Assembly (NCBI RefSeq): GCF_001006785.1
Contig: NZ_CDHO01000003.1
Coordinates: 1 to 64,000 of the forward strand
Source of the DNA: Hyphomicrobium_B sp001006785
Lineage (GTDB): Bacteria; Pseudomonadota; Alphaproteobacteria; Rhizobiales; Hyphomicrobiaceae
Length of the DNA: 64,000 nucleotides
Reading direction: 5' to 3'
The translations under genes were made by a program, and so were the position numbers. The notes under the pieces are model-generated. The model had not been told where the DNA came from, did no database searches, and saw only the letters and a program-made list of their open reading frames with translations. Below are positions 38,222-47,317 of the stretch, piece by piece; position 1 is the stretch's first letter, and each line of letters opens with the position of its first letter.

Positions 38222-40483
38222 TCAGCCGAAGGCGCGAGTGGCGGGCCGGCGTTCGGACAGATCGCCGGCGTCGAAATTGACAAGATCTTCCGCCCCGCGC
38301 GGCGGCGAGAAATAGTAGCCTTGGAAGCTGCCGCAACCCATGCTCTGCAACAGCACGAACTGCTCGTACTTTTCGACACCTTCGGCGGTGACGCGCAGCC
38401 CGAGGCTCTGTCCGAGCTGAACGATGGCCTTCACGATCGACAAACTTTCGTGGTTCTCGTGCATGTCCTGAACGAACGAGCGGTCGATTTTCAAGCGGTC
38501 GATCGGGAATGCCTTGAGATGCGTCAGCGACGCATAGCCGGTCCCGAAATCGTCGAGCGCGACTTCGACGCCCAACGCGTTGATACGGTGCATCGCATCC
38601 GCGATGTTCGTGACGCCGCCACCGAGGAAGACCCGCTCGGTAACCTCGATGCAGAGCTTGCTCGCCGGCACATGATAACGCGCCAGCGTCGCCTGTAGGC
38701 GTGTCGCGAGGCAGCCGATCGTGAAATCCGCCGACAGGACGTTGACCGCGATGCGCCCGAACTCCTTGCCTTGCGCCATCCAAGCCGCCGCTTGCCGTAT
38801 GGCCATCTCGATGACGTGACTGCCGACTGAGGAAGCCAATCTCGGATCGTCGAGCACTTCCTCGAAATGTCCTGGCGTCAGCAGGCCTTCCACTGGATGC
38901 TTCCAACGCAGCAGGGCTTCGAACGATATCGGACGCTTGGGATCGGCAGCGATGATCGGCTGGAAGTGCAGGACGAACTGGCCGGATTCGAGTCCGTGAC
39001 GCGCTTCCTGTTGCAATTCCACGCGTCTGCGCAGCGCTTGCCGCATGTCGGGAACGAAATGGACGACGCGATCGCGCCCATCCGATTTGGCCCGATAGAG
39101 CGCAAGATCTGCGTTTTTCAGAAGCTCGCCTGCTGTCGTTGCGTCTTGCGGAAACTTGGTGATGCCGACGCTGATCGTGCAGCTTCGGCGCGTGCCGCCG
39201 ATCGCGAGCGGCTTTTCCAACGCTTCATGAATGACATCGCAGGCTGCGGCGATTTCCTTGTCCTGCCCTCGTATCAGGACGGCAAACTCATCGCCGCCCA
39301 AGCGCGCGATCTTTCCGATCCCATCCAACGCTTCCTTCATCCGCGCCGCCAATTGCTTCAGCATCTGATCGCCGACGTCATGGCCGAGCGTGTCGTTCAC
39401 CTCTTTCAGTCGATCGATATCGAGGAGCGCGACAGCAAACGACGCGCTGGTCAATTGCGCGAACTGTATTTCGTTGAACAGCAGCTCGTTGAACGACAGC
39501 CGGTTCGGCAGCGACGTCAGAACGTCGAGGTTCGCGAGCCGCCACAGCTCATCACGGATCTTGTTCCGCTCCGAAACCTCCTCCGTCATCATCATCATGC
39601 CGCCGATGCTCTGGTCCGGCAGATACCAGGGGCGGACTTCCCAGCGAATGACATTTTCGCGGCCGTCGGCCCTGATGAATTTCTCTTCCTCGCAGCGCTC
39701 CATTGCGCCTGCGAGGATGCGCTGATGCTTGCGCTTCCAATGCACCGGAATTTCAGGAAACACGTCGTAGTGACAGCGCCCGGCGAGATCGGTGGTTCCA
39801 AGATTATAATCCGCGAGCCAGCGATCCGTGTAGGCGACGTAGCGCATGTCGTTGTCGAACATCGCAACCGCCGCTGGCGCATGCTTGACGAAGGCCTGCA
39901 GCCGCGAATTTGCCTCCTTGAGCGCTTGCTGCGCGCGGCGCTTGTCGCTGACGTCGACACCTACCGTCGTCAACGATTGCAGGACGCCTTCGGCATCGCG
40001 CACCGGCACGACGATCGCGCTCATCCACACCAGCGATCCGTCCTTGGCCTGATCGCAGAATTCGCCGCTCCAGGACTTTCCCGAGCGGACCAGCGGCCAC
40101 ATCTCGGACAGCGAGGCACTTTCGTCGTCGATCTGATGGCGTGGTAGCGCGCGCAGCTCTTCGATCGTGTAGCCGATGCGCTCGAGATACATCTCGTTCG
40201 CGTCAACGAGATGGCCGGCGACGTTCCACTTCAGCACGTAAAAGAATTCTTCGATGGTCGCGTCGTAGGGCTCCGAATGCCCGGCGCGGGGCTGCCGGTT
40301 CGGCCGGAAAAGCGCGACCCCCGCGATCGTGATCGCTAATGAGGAAAGCACCGCAGCCGCTGCAGCGACCCAAATGGAGACGTCCGTTAACAGGTAGAGC
40401 AGCACGCCTTGCGCGACGCCGAATCCAACGACCACCCAAATGCGCGGGCTCATTAGAGATTTAGCGATATTCCAACTCGTCAT
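38222..40483 (-). CDS. PAS-GGDEF-EAL cyclic-di-GMP signalling protein
   Basis: 753 residues. Two N-terminal membrane segments (about 14-55); a PAS domain (FFYVLKWNVAGHLVDANEMYLERIGYTIEEL); a second PAS (VKHAPAAVAMFDNDMRYVAYTDRWLADYNLG) with the PAC-type end WYLPDQSIGGMMMMTEEVSE; a GGDEF domain with the active-site motif RLGGDEF intact; and an EAL domain with FEALLRW, VNVLSADF, DDFGTGYASL and the late CGSFQGYYFSPP (GxxxQG-like). Both cyclase and phosphodiesterase motifs look complete, so net activity depends on the sensed signal. A monocistronic gene. Confidence 0.93.
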   Translation of the reverse strand: MTSWNIAKSLMSPRIWVVVGFGVAQGVLLYLLTDVSIWVAAAAAVLSSLAITIAGVALFRPNRQPRAGHSEPYDATIEEFFYVLKWNVAGHLVDANEMYLERIGYTIEELRALPRHQIDDESASLSEMWPLVRSGKSWSGEFCDQAKDGSLVWMSAIVVPVRDAEGVLQSLTTVGVDVSDKRRAQQALKEANSRLQAFVKHAPAAVAMFDNDMRYVAYTDRWLADYNLGTTDLAGRCHYDVFPEIPVHWKRKHQRILAGAMERCEEEKFIRADGRENVIRWEVRPWYLPDQSIGGMMMMTEEVSERNKIRDELWRLANLDVLTSLPNRLSFNELLFNEIQFAQLTSASFAVALLDIDRLKEVNDTLGHDVGDQMLKQLAARMKEALDGIGKIARLGGDEFAVLIRGQDKEIAAACDVIHEALEKPLAIGGTRRSCTISVGITKFPQDATTAGELLKNADLALYRAKSDGRDRVVHFVPDMRQALRRRVELQQEARHGLESGQFVLHFQPIIAADPKRPISFEALLRWKHPVEGLLTPGHFEEVLDDPRLASSVGSHVIEMAIRQAAAWMAQGKEFGRIAVNVLSADFTIGCLATRLQATLARYHVPASKLCIEVTERVFLGGGVTNIADAMHRINALGVEVALDDFGTGYASLTHLKAFPIDRLKIDRSFVQDMHENHESLSIVKAIVQLGQSLGLRVTAEGVEKYEQFVLLQSMGCGSFQGYYFSPPRGAEDLVNFDAGDLSERRPATRAFG

Positions 40484-40679
40484 GCTTATGCACGCTTCTT
40501 AATTCAATTGCGGAACCTCCACAGCCTAAGTCAAAAAGCTAAACGGACGGCGAACAGACGCGTCATTTCGCGCTTGCGAAGCACCGTTGCGCCGCAAAGC
40601 CAAATCATCGCCTTACGATTTGATATGGATCAGAGTTCTTGCGCGCCGCACATTGAGTGGCCGTCGCGCGCCATTCGCT

Positions 40680-41705
40680 TTACCGATGCGCCTGTTCGGC
40701 GACGCCGTGGTAACGGCGAAACGCTTCGGAGGGCAATTCCCCGAACATCATGTTGTAATCGCGCGCGAAGCGGCCGAAATGCCAGAAGCCCCAGAGCGTT
40801 GCCGCCTCTGCGACCGAGTTTTCCGTCTTGATCGCGCGGCGCGCACCGTTCATGCGAACCGCACGCATATAAACGGATGGCTTCACCCCGAGCGTGTCCT
40901 GAAACGACTGCTGCAGCGCCCTCCGGCTGACACCCAATTCACGGCAGAGATCGGCGATCCCTTTCAAATCCTGTGACCATTCCGAAATCAGATCGCGTGC
41001 GTCGCGAACGATCAGCGCCCGCCTCGCCTGCGGGACGTCGAACCGGTCACCATAGCCGTGCGCCAGACCGCTGACGATCGCCGCAATCAGATCGCGTGAC
41101 ATCGACGATAGCCGCGCCCGGTCTCGAGCCGAGGCATCAGGCTCCGCCAGGATCTCGCAGACATCGAGAAAAATGGCGCGCATGCGATTGAGCGCGGTAA
41201 TATCCGCGAAGCGCAGATGCGGTGTTGCAAGCGACGGCATGACGTCCTCGAGTTCGTCATGTGTCAGGGCGCTGCGCAGATCGCTTTCGTCCAGCACGAA
41301 TCCGACGATGTCCAATCCCCGCGGCGAGAAGAAATCGAATTGATCCTTGCCCGAGAACACGTGCAGCTGCTGGCCATTGCAAGAACGCCCGCAAAAGGTG
41401 GCGCTGCCATGCAGCGACAGCGGTGCACCCACCGCGATCGTCCCTTCGGGAAGCGCACCGGTCTGCTGCAAGGAATTGCTTGTGACTTCGCGAAACAATT
41501 GAACGCAGTCTATTTGCGTTTCGAGAAACGATCCGTTGAAGCGCCCTGCTGAAATCTGTTCGTAGGTCTGGTTCCAGCCACGCAGAAGAGCCGCTTGCTC
41601 ATCGATATCGGACGTACTGGCCGCGTGGATAATGGCAGTTTCCCCCGCAGGCGCGCTCATCGGAATCTCAGGAGAGTCGGACCGCAATTCCATCCCGCAC
41701 AACAC
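40680..41705 (-). CDS. eutR: AraC-family regulator, EutR-like
   Basis: 341 residues. A large N-terminal sensing domain (about 30-220) and a C-terminal AraC helix-turn-helix pair: GIADLCRELGVSRRALQQSFQDTLGVKPSVYMRAVRMNGARRAI and VAEAATLWGFWHFGRFARDYNMMFGELPSEAFRRY. In EutR of enterobacteria this architecture senses ethanolamine plus cobalamin and activates eut genes. It is divergent from the ethanolamine permease with 255 bp between, so the assignment rests on context plus the EutR-like GFWHFGRFARDY motif. Confidence 0.8.
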   Translation of the reverse strand: MLCGMELRSDSPEIPMSAPAGETAIIHAASTSDIDEQAALLRGWNQTYEQISAGRFNGSFLETQIDCVQLFREVTSNSLQQTGALPEGTIAVGAPLSLHGSATFCGRSCNGQQLHVFSGKDQFDFFSPRGLDIVGFVLDESDLRSALTHDELEDVMPSLATPHLRFADITALNRMRAIFLDVCEILAEPDASARDRARLSSMSRDLIAAIVSGLAHGYGDRFDVPQARRALIVRDARDLISEWSQDLKGIADLCRELGVSRRALQQSFQDTLGVKPSVYMRAVRMNGARRAIKTENSVAEAATLWGFWHFGRFARDYNMMFGELPSEAFRRYHGVAEQAHR

Positions 41706-41960
41706 CCTATCTCAAGTGCTTCCGATCGCAGTTCGCGCAATGGACTTAAGTCGGCATGCACGTGTGCCGAAAATGGATAGACGGCATATTAGCGCAGTCC
41801 TACCGTCCCACGCTACCCGGAACCAACGCGTTCCGCGCTCCTTTGGGGCCAATGATGATGCCGGCAGTAATCGTCACTTGCAGCACTAGGCGTGCCTTCG
41901 GTCCAACTAGCCGGATGCGCCGCCGCTCGGAAAAAATAATAACATTCAAGAGGATTGGGT

Positions 41961-43370
41961 ATGGAGACGACGGGACAGGGTGGAGTCGAATACGACAAAG
42001 TCGGTAATGAATACTTCGAAAAAAGGCAGCTGAAGCGCGGCGCGGCCGGATGGCTGCTGCTCGTCGGCCTCGGCGTTGCTTACGTGATTTCAGGCGATTA
42101 CGCGGGCTGGAACTTCGGCCTCGCGCAGGGCGGCTGGGGCGGTCTGTTCGTGGCGTCGCTGCTGATGGCGACGATGTACACGTGCATGTGCTTCGCGCTC
42201 GCCGAACTCGCGACCATCGCTCCAACAGCCGGCGGCGGCTACGGTTTCGCGCGCCGCGCCTTCGGTCCTTGGGGCGGCTTTCTTTGCGGCATCGCCATCC
42301 TGATCGAATATGCGATCGCCCCCGCAGCGATCGCCGTTTTCATCGGCGCTTATTGCAATTCGTTGTTCGGCATCGACGGCTGGGTCGTCTATCTGGCCTT
42401 TTATGCTGTGTTTTTAGGCATCCACCTCTATGGCGCGGGCGAAGCCCTTCGTCTGATTTTCGCGATCACGGCGCTCGCCGTCGTGGCGCTGATCGTCTTC
42501 CTGGTCGCGATGATCCCGCACTTCAACGCCGACAACCTGTTCGACATTCCGGTAACCGACGCCGCCGGCGCAAGTCCTTTCCTGCCCTTCGGTTACATCG
42601 GCATCTGGGCAGCCATTCCCTACGCCATCTGGTTCTTCCTCGCGATCGAGGGCGTTCCGCTCGCGGCGGAAGAAACGAGCGATCCCAAACGCGATCTGCC
42701 GCGCGGCTTGATCGGCGGCATCCTCGTTCTGCTCGCGTCTTGCGCCCTCATCCTGCTGTTCGGACCCGGCGGCGCCGGCGCTGACGCTCTGAAATCCTCG
42801 GGCAATCCGCTCGTCGAAGCGCTCGAGTCGGCGAAAGTGTACGGAGGCCCGACATGGGTCAGCCGCTTCGTCAACTTCGTCGGCCTTGCCGGTCTGATCG
42901 CGAGCTTCTTCTCGATCATCTTCGGCTACTCGCGTCTGGTGTTCGCGATGTCTCGCGCTGGTTATCTGCCGCGAGCGCTGTCGCTGACCAACAGTCGCAA
43001 GACGCCGTACGTGGCGCTCATCGTTCCGGGCATCATCGGCTTCCTGCTGTCGCTCAGCGGCCAGGGCGATCTTCTGATCTTGATCGCCGTCTTCGGAGCG
43101 ACCATTTCCTACGTGATGATGATGGCGGCGCATATCGCGTTGCGCGTGCGGGAACCGGATCTCGAGCGTCCGTATCGAACGCCGGGCGGCATCCTGACCT
43201 CCGGCATTGCGCTCGTACTCGCGTGCGTCGCGGTCGTCGCCGGCTTCCTCGTCGACCCGCGCGTCGTGATCGGTGCCGCCGTCGTCTATGCGGTATTCAT
43301 CGCATACTTCGGACTTTATAGTCGCCATCATCTCGTGGCGGCGGCGCCAGGCGAAGAAGAAATTTTCTAA
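41961..43370 (+). CDS. eat: Ethanolamine permease (APC family)
   Basis: 469 residues from the ATG at 41961, with AGAGGA upstream. About 12 membrane segments of an amino acid/polyamine/organocation transporter: GWLLLVGLGVAYVISGDYAGWNFGLAQGGWGG near the start is characteristic of the EAT/EutP permease group, and ETSDPKRDLPRGL sits in the usual loop. It imports ethanolamine for the lyase encoded next, 32 bp downstream, in the order permease-eutB-eutC. Confidence 0.92.
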   Translation: METTGQGGVEYDKVGNEYFEKRQLKRGAAGWLLLVGLGVAYVISGDYAGWNFGLAQGGWGGLFVASLLMATMYTCMCFALAELATIAPTAGGGYGFARRAFGPWGGFLCGIAILIEYAIAPAAIAVFIGAYCNSLFGIDGWVVYLAFYAVFLGIHLYGAGEALRLIFAITALAVVALIVFLVAMIPHFNADNLFDIPVTDAAGASPFLPFGYIGIWAAIPYAIWFFLAIEGVPLAAEETSDPKRDLPRGLIGGILVLLASCALILLFGPGGAGADALKSSGNPLVEALESAKVYGGPTWVSRFVNFVGLAGLIASFFSIIFGYSRLVFAMSRAGYLPRALSLTNSRKTPYVALIVPGIIGFLLSLSGQGDLLILIAVFGATISYVMMMAAHIALRVREPDLERPYRTPGGILTSGIALVLACVAVVAGFLVDPRVVIGAAVVYAVFIAYFGLYSRHHLVAAAPGEEEIF

Positions 43371-43402
43371 GCTCTCGAACCTCCAGCAACGGCGAGTGCC
43401 AC

Positions 43403-44791
43403 ATGAGCTACACCTATTCCATCGGAGGACACCGGTTCAGCTTCGAGAACCTCAAGGTCCTCATGGCGAAAGCCACGCCTGCGCGATCCGGCGATTATCT
43501 CGCCGGTGTCGCGGCGGGCGACGACGAGGAACGGGTTGCCGCCCAGATGGCGCTCGCCGATGTCCCGCTCAAGGAATTCCTCGTCGATCATCTCATTCCC
43601 TACGAGATCGACGAGGTCACACGTCTGATCATCGACGATCATAATGCCAAGGCGTTCGCGCCCGTTTCGCATTTGACCGTCGGCGCTTTCCGCGACTGGC
43701 TGCTTTCGGATGAAGCGACGGAACGTTCCCTCGCCCTGCTCGCACCCGGCCTGACCCCGGAAATGGTCGCGGCTGTCTCGAAAATCTGCCGCGTGCAGGA
43801 CATGGTTTTGATCGCGCAGAAATGCCGTGTCGTGACCAAGTTCCGCAACACGATCGGCCTCAAAGGACGGCTTTCAACGCGCCTGCAGCCCAATCATCCG
43901 ACCGACGATCCGACCGGCATCGCGGCGAGCATCGTCGATGGGCTGATGTACGGCAACGGCGACGCTGTCATCGGCATCAATCCCGCGACCGACAGCACCG
44001 CCGCAGTCACGACGCTGATCGAGATGCTGCACGAGATCATCCAGCGCTATAACATTCCGACGCAATCGTGCGTCCTCACGCACGTCACGACCAGCATCGC
44101 CTGCATCAACAAGGGCGCGCCGGTCGACCTCGTCTTCCAGTCGATCGCAGGCTCGGAAGCAGCCAACGGCAGCTTCGGCATCAATCTCGCGATGCTGAAG
44201 GAAGGCTACGAAGCGGCGCAAAGCCTGCAGCGCGGCACGGTCGGCAACAACGCCATGTATTTCGAGACGGGTCAGGGCAGCGCGCTCTCGGCCAACGCCC
44301 ACCACGGCGTCGATCAGCAAACGCTCGAAGCCCGCGCTTATGCCGTCGCCAGAAAATTCGAGCCGCTGCTCGTCAACACCGTCGTTGGCTTCATCGGCCC
44401 CGAATACCTTTACGACGGCCGCCAGATCATTCGCGCCGGACTTGAAGATCACTTCTGCGGCAAGCTCCTCGGCGTGCCGATGGGTTGCGACATCTGCTAT
44501 ACGAACCACGCCGAAGCCGACCAGAACGACATGGACACCTTGCTGACCTTGCTCGGCGTCGCCGGCATCACGTTCATCATGGGCATTCCGGGCTCCGACG
44601 ACATCATGCTGAATTATCAGACGACGTCGTTTCACGATGCGCTCTATGCCCGCAAGGCGCTCGGATTGAAGCCGTCACCGGAATTCGAAGACTGGCTCTT
44701 GAACGTCGGAATTTTCCAGGACGGCGATGCTCTGAAGCTCGCCGACACGCTGCCCAAACCATTCCAGCGCGCACTCGCACATCTCCACTGA
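43403..44791 (+). CDS. eutB: Ethanolamine ammonia-lyase large subunit
   Basis: 462 residues, full family length. Adenosylcobalamin-dependent enzyme converting ethanolamine to acetaldehyde and ammonia. IGINPATDSTAAVTTLIEMLHEII, HVTTSIACINKGAPVDLVFQSIAGSEAANGSFG and FETGQGSALSANAHHGVDQQTLEARAY are hallmark segments of the TIM-barrel catalytic subunit; the late MGCDICYTNHAEADQNDMDTLL matches too. eutC follows 14 bp downstream. No microcompartment shell, reactivase (eutA) or aldehyde dehydrogenase gene is in the neighbourhood. Confidence 0.97.
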   Translation: MSYTYSIGGHRFSFENLKVLMAKATPARSGDYLAGVAAGDDEERVAAQMALADVPLKEFLVDHLIPYEIDEVTRLIIDDHNAKAFAPVSHLTVGAFRDWLLSDEATERSLALLAPGLTPEMVAAVSKICRVQDMVLIAQKCRVVTKFRNTIGLKGRLSTRLQPNHPTDDPTGIAASIVDGLMYGNGDAVIGINPATDSTAAVTTLIEMLHEIIQRYNIPTQSCVLTHVTTSIACINKGAPVDLVFQSIAGSEAANGSFGINLAMLKEGYEAAQSLQRGTVGNNAMYFETGQGSALSANAHHGVDQQTLEARAYAVARKFEPLLVNTVVGFIGPEYLYDGRQIIRAGLEDHFCGKLLGVPMGCDICYTNHAEADQNDMDTLLTLLGVAGITFIMGIPGSDDIMLNYQTTSFHDALYARKALGLKPSPEFEDWLLNVGIFQDGDALKLADTLPKPFQRALAHLH

Positions 44792-44805
44792 GGTCAAGCA
44801 CGGCC

Positions 44806-45648
44806 ATGTCGGATAAAAAGATGCCGGATGAAAAGAAGCCCGTCGTCGTCACCAATCCCTGGGACAAGCTCCGCCAATATACGCCCGCGCGCATCGCGCT
44901 CGGCCGCGCCGGGACGAGCCTGCCGACGAAGCCGCATCTGGAATTTCAGCTTGCCCATGCTCGCGCACGCAACGCCGTCCATCATGAGCTCGACACCGCA
45001 GCACTTCAGTCGGCGCTGAAGACGCGCGGCCACGACACATGCCTCATGCACAGCGCCGCCGCCAACCGTCCGATGTATTTGCAGCGCCCTGACATGGGCC
45101 GCCGCCTGGATGAGGAGTCACGCGCCGCGCTGACCGACATGGCGCGCGCAGGCAGCGGTTACGACGTCGTCTTCGTGATCGGCGACGGCCTGTCGTCGTT
45201 CGCGATCGAAGAGAACGCCGCCCCGTTCCTCGACGTCATCCTGCCGCCCCTCGTCAAGGAAGGCTGGCGGATCGCGCCACTCGTCATCATCCGCGAAGCC
45301 CGCGTCGCCGTCGGCGACGAGATCGGACAGCTACTCGGCGCCAAGATGGTCGTTGTTCTGATCGGCGAGCGCCCCGGCCTCAGCTCTCCCGACAGCATGG
45401 GTATCTATATGACTTTGAACCCGCGCGTCGGGCTCACCGACGAAGCACGCAACTGCATCTCCAACGTCCGGCGCGAAGGTCTGAACTATGAGGGCGCCGC
45501 CCACAAATTGTTCTACCTGATGACCGAAGCGCGCAAGCGCGGCCTCTCCGGCGTGCACCTGAAGGACGAAGCCGAGGCGCATCAAAGCGCAGTTTCAACG
45601 TCGAGCAAGAGCTTCCTGATCGAACCGGATTCATCGCCGGGTAGCTGA
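44806..45648 (+). CDS. eutC: Ethanolamine ammonia-lyase small subunit
   Basis: 280 residues from the ATG at 44806. After a Lys-rich N-terminal tail, the family core PWDKLRQYTPARIALGRAGTSLPTKPHLEFQLAHARARNAVHH is unmistakable; DVVFVIGDGLSS and EARVAVGDEIGQLLGAKMVVVLIGERPGLSSPDSMGIYMTLNPRVG form the cobalamin-binding part. It pairs with EutB in the lyase. The last 18 bp overlap the convergent DUF488 gene. Confidence 0.96.
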   Translation: MSDKKMPDEKKPVVVTNPWDKLRQYTPARIALGRAGTSLPTKPHLEFQLAHARARNAVHHELDTAALQSALKTRGHDTCLMHSAAANRPMYLQRPDMGRRLDEESRAALTDMARAGSGYDVVFVIGDGLSSFAIEENAAPFLDVILPPLVKEGWRIAPLVIIREARVAVGDEIGQLLGAKMVVVLIGERPGLSSPDSMGIYMTLNPRVGLTDEARNCISNVRREGLNYEGAAHKLFYLMTEARKRGLSGVHLKDEAEAHQSAVSTSSKSFLIEPDSSPGS

Positions 45649-46005
45649 GCGTGATCGCTTTTCCGCCAACACATCACGCAGCACGACCGCCTGATTGTGC
45701 TCGGTATCCTTTGCGCCGTAGAGCAGCGTGACCGGCTCTTTTTTCGCGCGGGCCCGCAATTCATCCAGCTTATCGCCAAGCTCACGCAGTTCGGCCCGAT
45801 ACTTTTCTTGAAATCCAACCCACCGCGCCGGATCGTGGTTGAACCATTTGCGTAGCGCGGTCGACGGTGCGATGTCCTTCATCCAGAGATCGATCTGTGC
45901 AGCGTCCTTGCTGAGCCCGCGCGGCCAAACCCGATCCACCAGCACGCGATACCCATCAGATTTCTGCGGCGGTTCGTAAATGCGCTTCAGCTGAACTTGC
46001 ACCAT
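45631..46005 (-). CDS. DUF488 family protein
   Basis: 124 residues with a CTGGAGG site before the ATG. LKRIYEPPQKSDGYRVLVDRVWPRGLSKDAAQIDLWMKDIAPSTALRKWFNHDPARW and VTLLYGAKDTEHNQAVVLRDVL are signature segments of the short DUF488 (YeaO-like) family. Cytoplasmic, function not established. Its 3' end overlaps eutC by 18 bp, tail to tail. Confidence 0.9.
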   Translation of the reverse strand: MVQVQLKRIYEPPQKSDGYRVLVDRVWPRGLSKDAAQIDLWMKDIAPSTALRKWFNHDPARWVGFQEKYRAELRELGDKLDELRARAKKEPVTLLYGAKDTEHNQAVVLRDVLAEKRSRSATRR

Positions 46006-46033
46006 GACGGCCTCCAGCGTTTTGGCTCGACGC

Positions 46034-46630
46034 TTACCTAAGCGCCAATTTCACGGCATTGCGAAGCTCCGGAATGACCTCGGCTTCGAACCACGGATTC
46101 TTGCGCATCCAGATCGTGCTGCGCCAGCTGGGATGCGGCAACGGAAAGAACTGCGGCGCGTACATTGAAAAATCTCTGACCGTCACCGTGACCGAAGACG
46201 CGCCGCGTAACCCGAGATAACGACGGTGCGCATACTGCCCGACCAGCACCGTTAGCTGAACATCGGGCAAATGCCTAAGCAATCGTTCGTGCCAATGGGG
46301 CGCGCATTCCGGCCTCGGCGGATTGTCGCCGCCCGACTTGCCGACCCCCGGATAGCAGAACCCCATCGGCAGCAAGGCAATCTTCGCAGCATCGAAAAAC
46401 ATATCGCAGTCGAGCCCCAGCCACTCGCGGAGCCGGTCACCGCTGGCGTCATTCCAAGGCACACCCGTCAGATGCACTTTCCGCCCCGGCGCCTGACCGA
46501 CGATCAACAGCCGCGCGCCGCTTCCGAGCTGCACGACCGGGCGCGGACCGAGAGGCAACTCCGCCGCGCAGATCCGGCAGGCGCTGACATCGCGCAACGC
46601 TTTCGCCAGGGATGCGGAATTTTTTTGCAT
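46034..46630 (-). CDS. Uracil-DNA glycosylase superfamily protein
   Basis: 198 residues. The superfamily motif 1 region VGQAPGRKVHLTGVPWNDASGDRLREWLG and the late FPLPHPSWRS (motif 2, HPSxR-like) are present; the middle has LPMGFCYPGVGKSGGDNPPRPECAPHWHERLL. The GQAPG-containing motif resembles family 4/5-like or uncharacterised UDG branches. Three cysteines near the N-terminus (ACRICAAE) could take part in Fe-S or metal binding, though the full four-cysteine set of family 4 is not obvious. Base-excision repair is inferred. Confidence 0.82.
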   Translation of the reverse strand: MQKNSASLAKALRDVSACRICAAELPLGPRPVVQLGSGARLLIVGQAPGRKVHLTGVPWNDASGDRLREWLGLDCDMFFDAAKIALLPMGFCYPGVGKSGGDNPPRPECAPHWHERLLRHLPDVQLTVLVGQYAHRRYLGLRGASSVTVTVRDFSMYAPQFFPLPHPSWRSTIWMRKNPWFEAEVIPELRNAVKLALR

Positions 46631-46913
46631 CGAAACCGGATTTCAAACGCTCGCCGTCAGGCGATCAATCCATTTGCGCCCAAAATCGCAAGCGGGACGA
46701 GACTAGTTTGCGCAACCCAGCGCGGCACTTCGAGCCTGCCGGTGCTCCGATGGCGAATTTCCACCCTGAGCCGCCTTGATCTATGATGGCCCGACAATGC
46801 TCCGTTGACAGTACGTTCGCATGAAATTATCTGCCGCAGACGCAGGGGCGGCGCATTCGTGTATATCATCACGATCACGACCAGCATTCGAGAAAGCCGA
46901 CTGAGGACTGCCG

Positions 46914-47219
46914 ATGACCGCGCGCATTTTCAAGCCAGCCAGATCCGCGATGCAGTCTGGCGAAGCTCGCACCAAAGAGTGGGTTTTGGAGTTCGCCCCG
47001 GCGACGCCGCGTTCGGCCGACCCGCTCATGGGATGGACGAGCACCCGCGATACGCAAACGCAGGTGCGGCTCGAGTTCGAAACCAAGGAAGAGGCGATCG
47101 CCTACGCCGTGCGCGAAGGCCTGAGCTACTCGCTCGCCGAGCCGAAGCCGCGGAAGCCGATCCGCAAATCCTACGCCGACAACTTCCGCTTCGGCCGCAC
47201 CACGAACTGGACGCACTGA
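46914..47219 (+). CDS. NADH dehydrogenase accessory subunit, NDUFS4-like
   Basis: 101 residues. TARIFKPARSAMQSGEARTKEWVLEFAPATPRSADPLMGWTSTRDTQTQVRLEFETKEEAIAYAVREGLSYSLAEP and the C-terminal KSYADNFRFGR...WTH are the ETC complex I subunit (NDUFS4/AQDQ) pattern. This subunit occurs in alphaproteobacteria and mitochondria and stabilises the peripheral arm of complex I near the Fe-S N-module. No other nuo genes are nearby. TGAGGAC precedes the ATG. Confidence 0.95.
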   Translation: MTARIFKPARSAMQSGEARTKEWVLEFAPATPRSADPLMGWTSTRDTQTQVRLEFETKEEAIAYAVREGLSYSLAEPKPRKPIRKSYADNFRFGRTTNWTH

Positions 47220-47276
47220 ACACCCATCCGTCGCACGGTCGTACGCGTTGATCGGCGGCTTTGATCCGCGCTTCCC

Positions 47277-47299
47277 GCGCGGCCGAAAATCGGCCGCGC
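47277..47299. terminator. Palindrome between convergent genes
   Basis: GCGCGGCCGA-AAA-TCGGCCGCGC, a perfect 10-bp stem located between the NDUFS4 gene and the transporter gene, which converge here. No T tract follows on either strand, so it would be a weak or factor-assisted bidirectional terminator. Confidence 0.5.
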
Positions 47300-47317
47300 C
47301 ACAACGCCGCTCGGAAA

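Noticed and set aside
38867..40147. 426-codon plus-strand frame opposite the GGDEF-EAL gene
   Set aside because: Shadow of a gene with intact PAS, GGDEF and EAL motifs.
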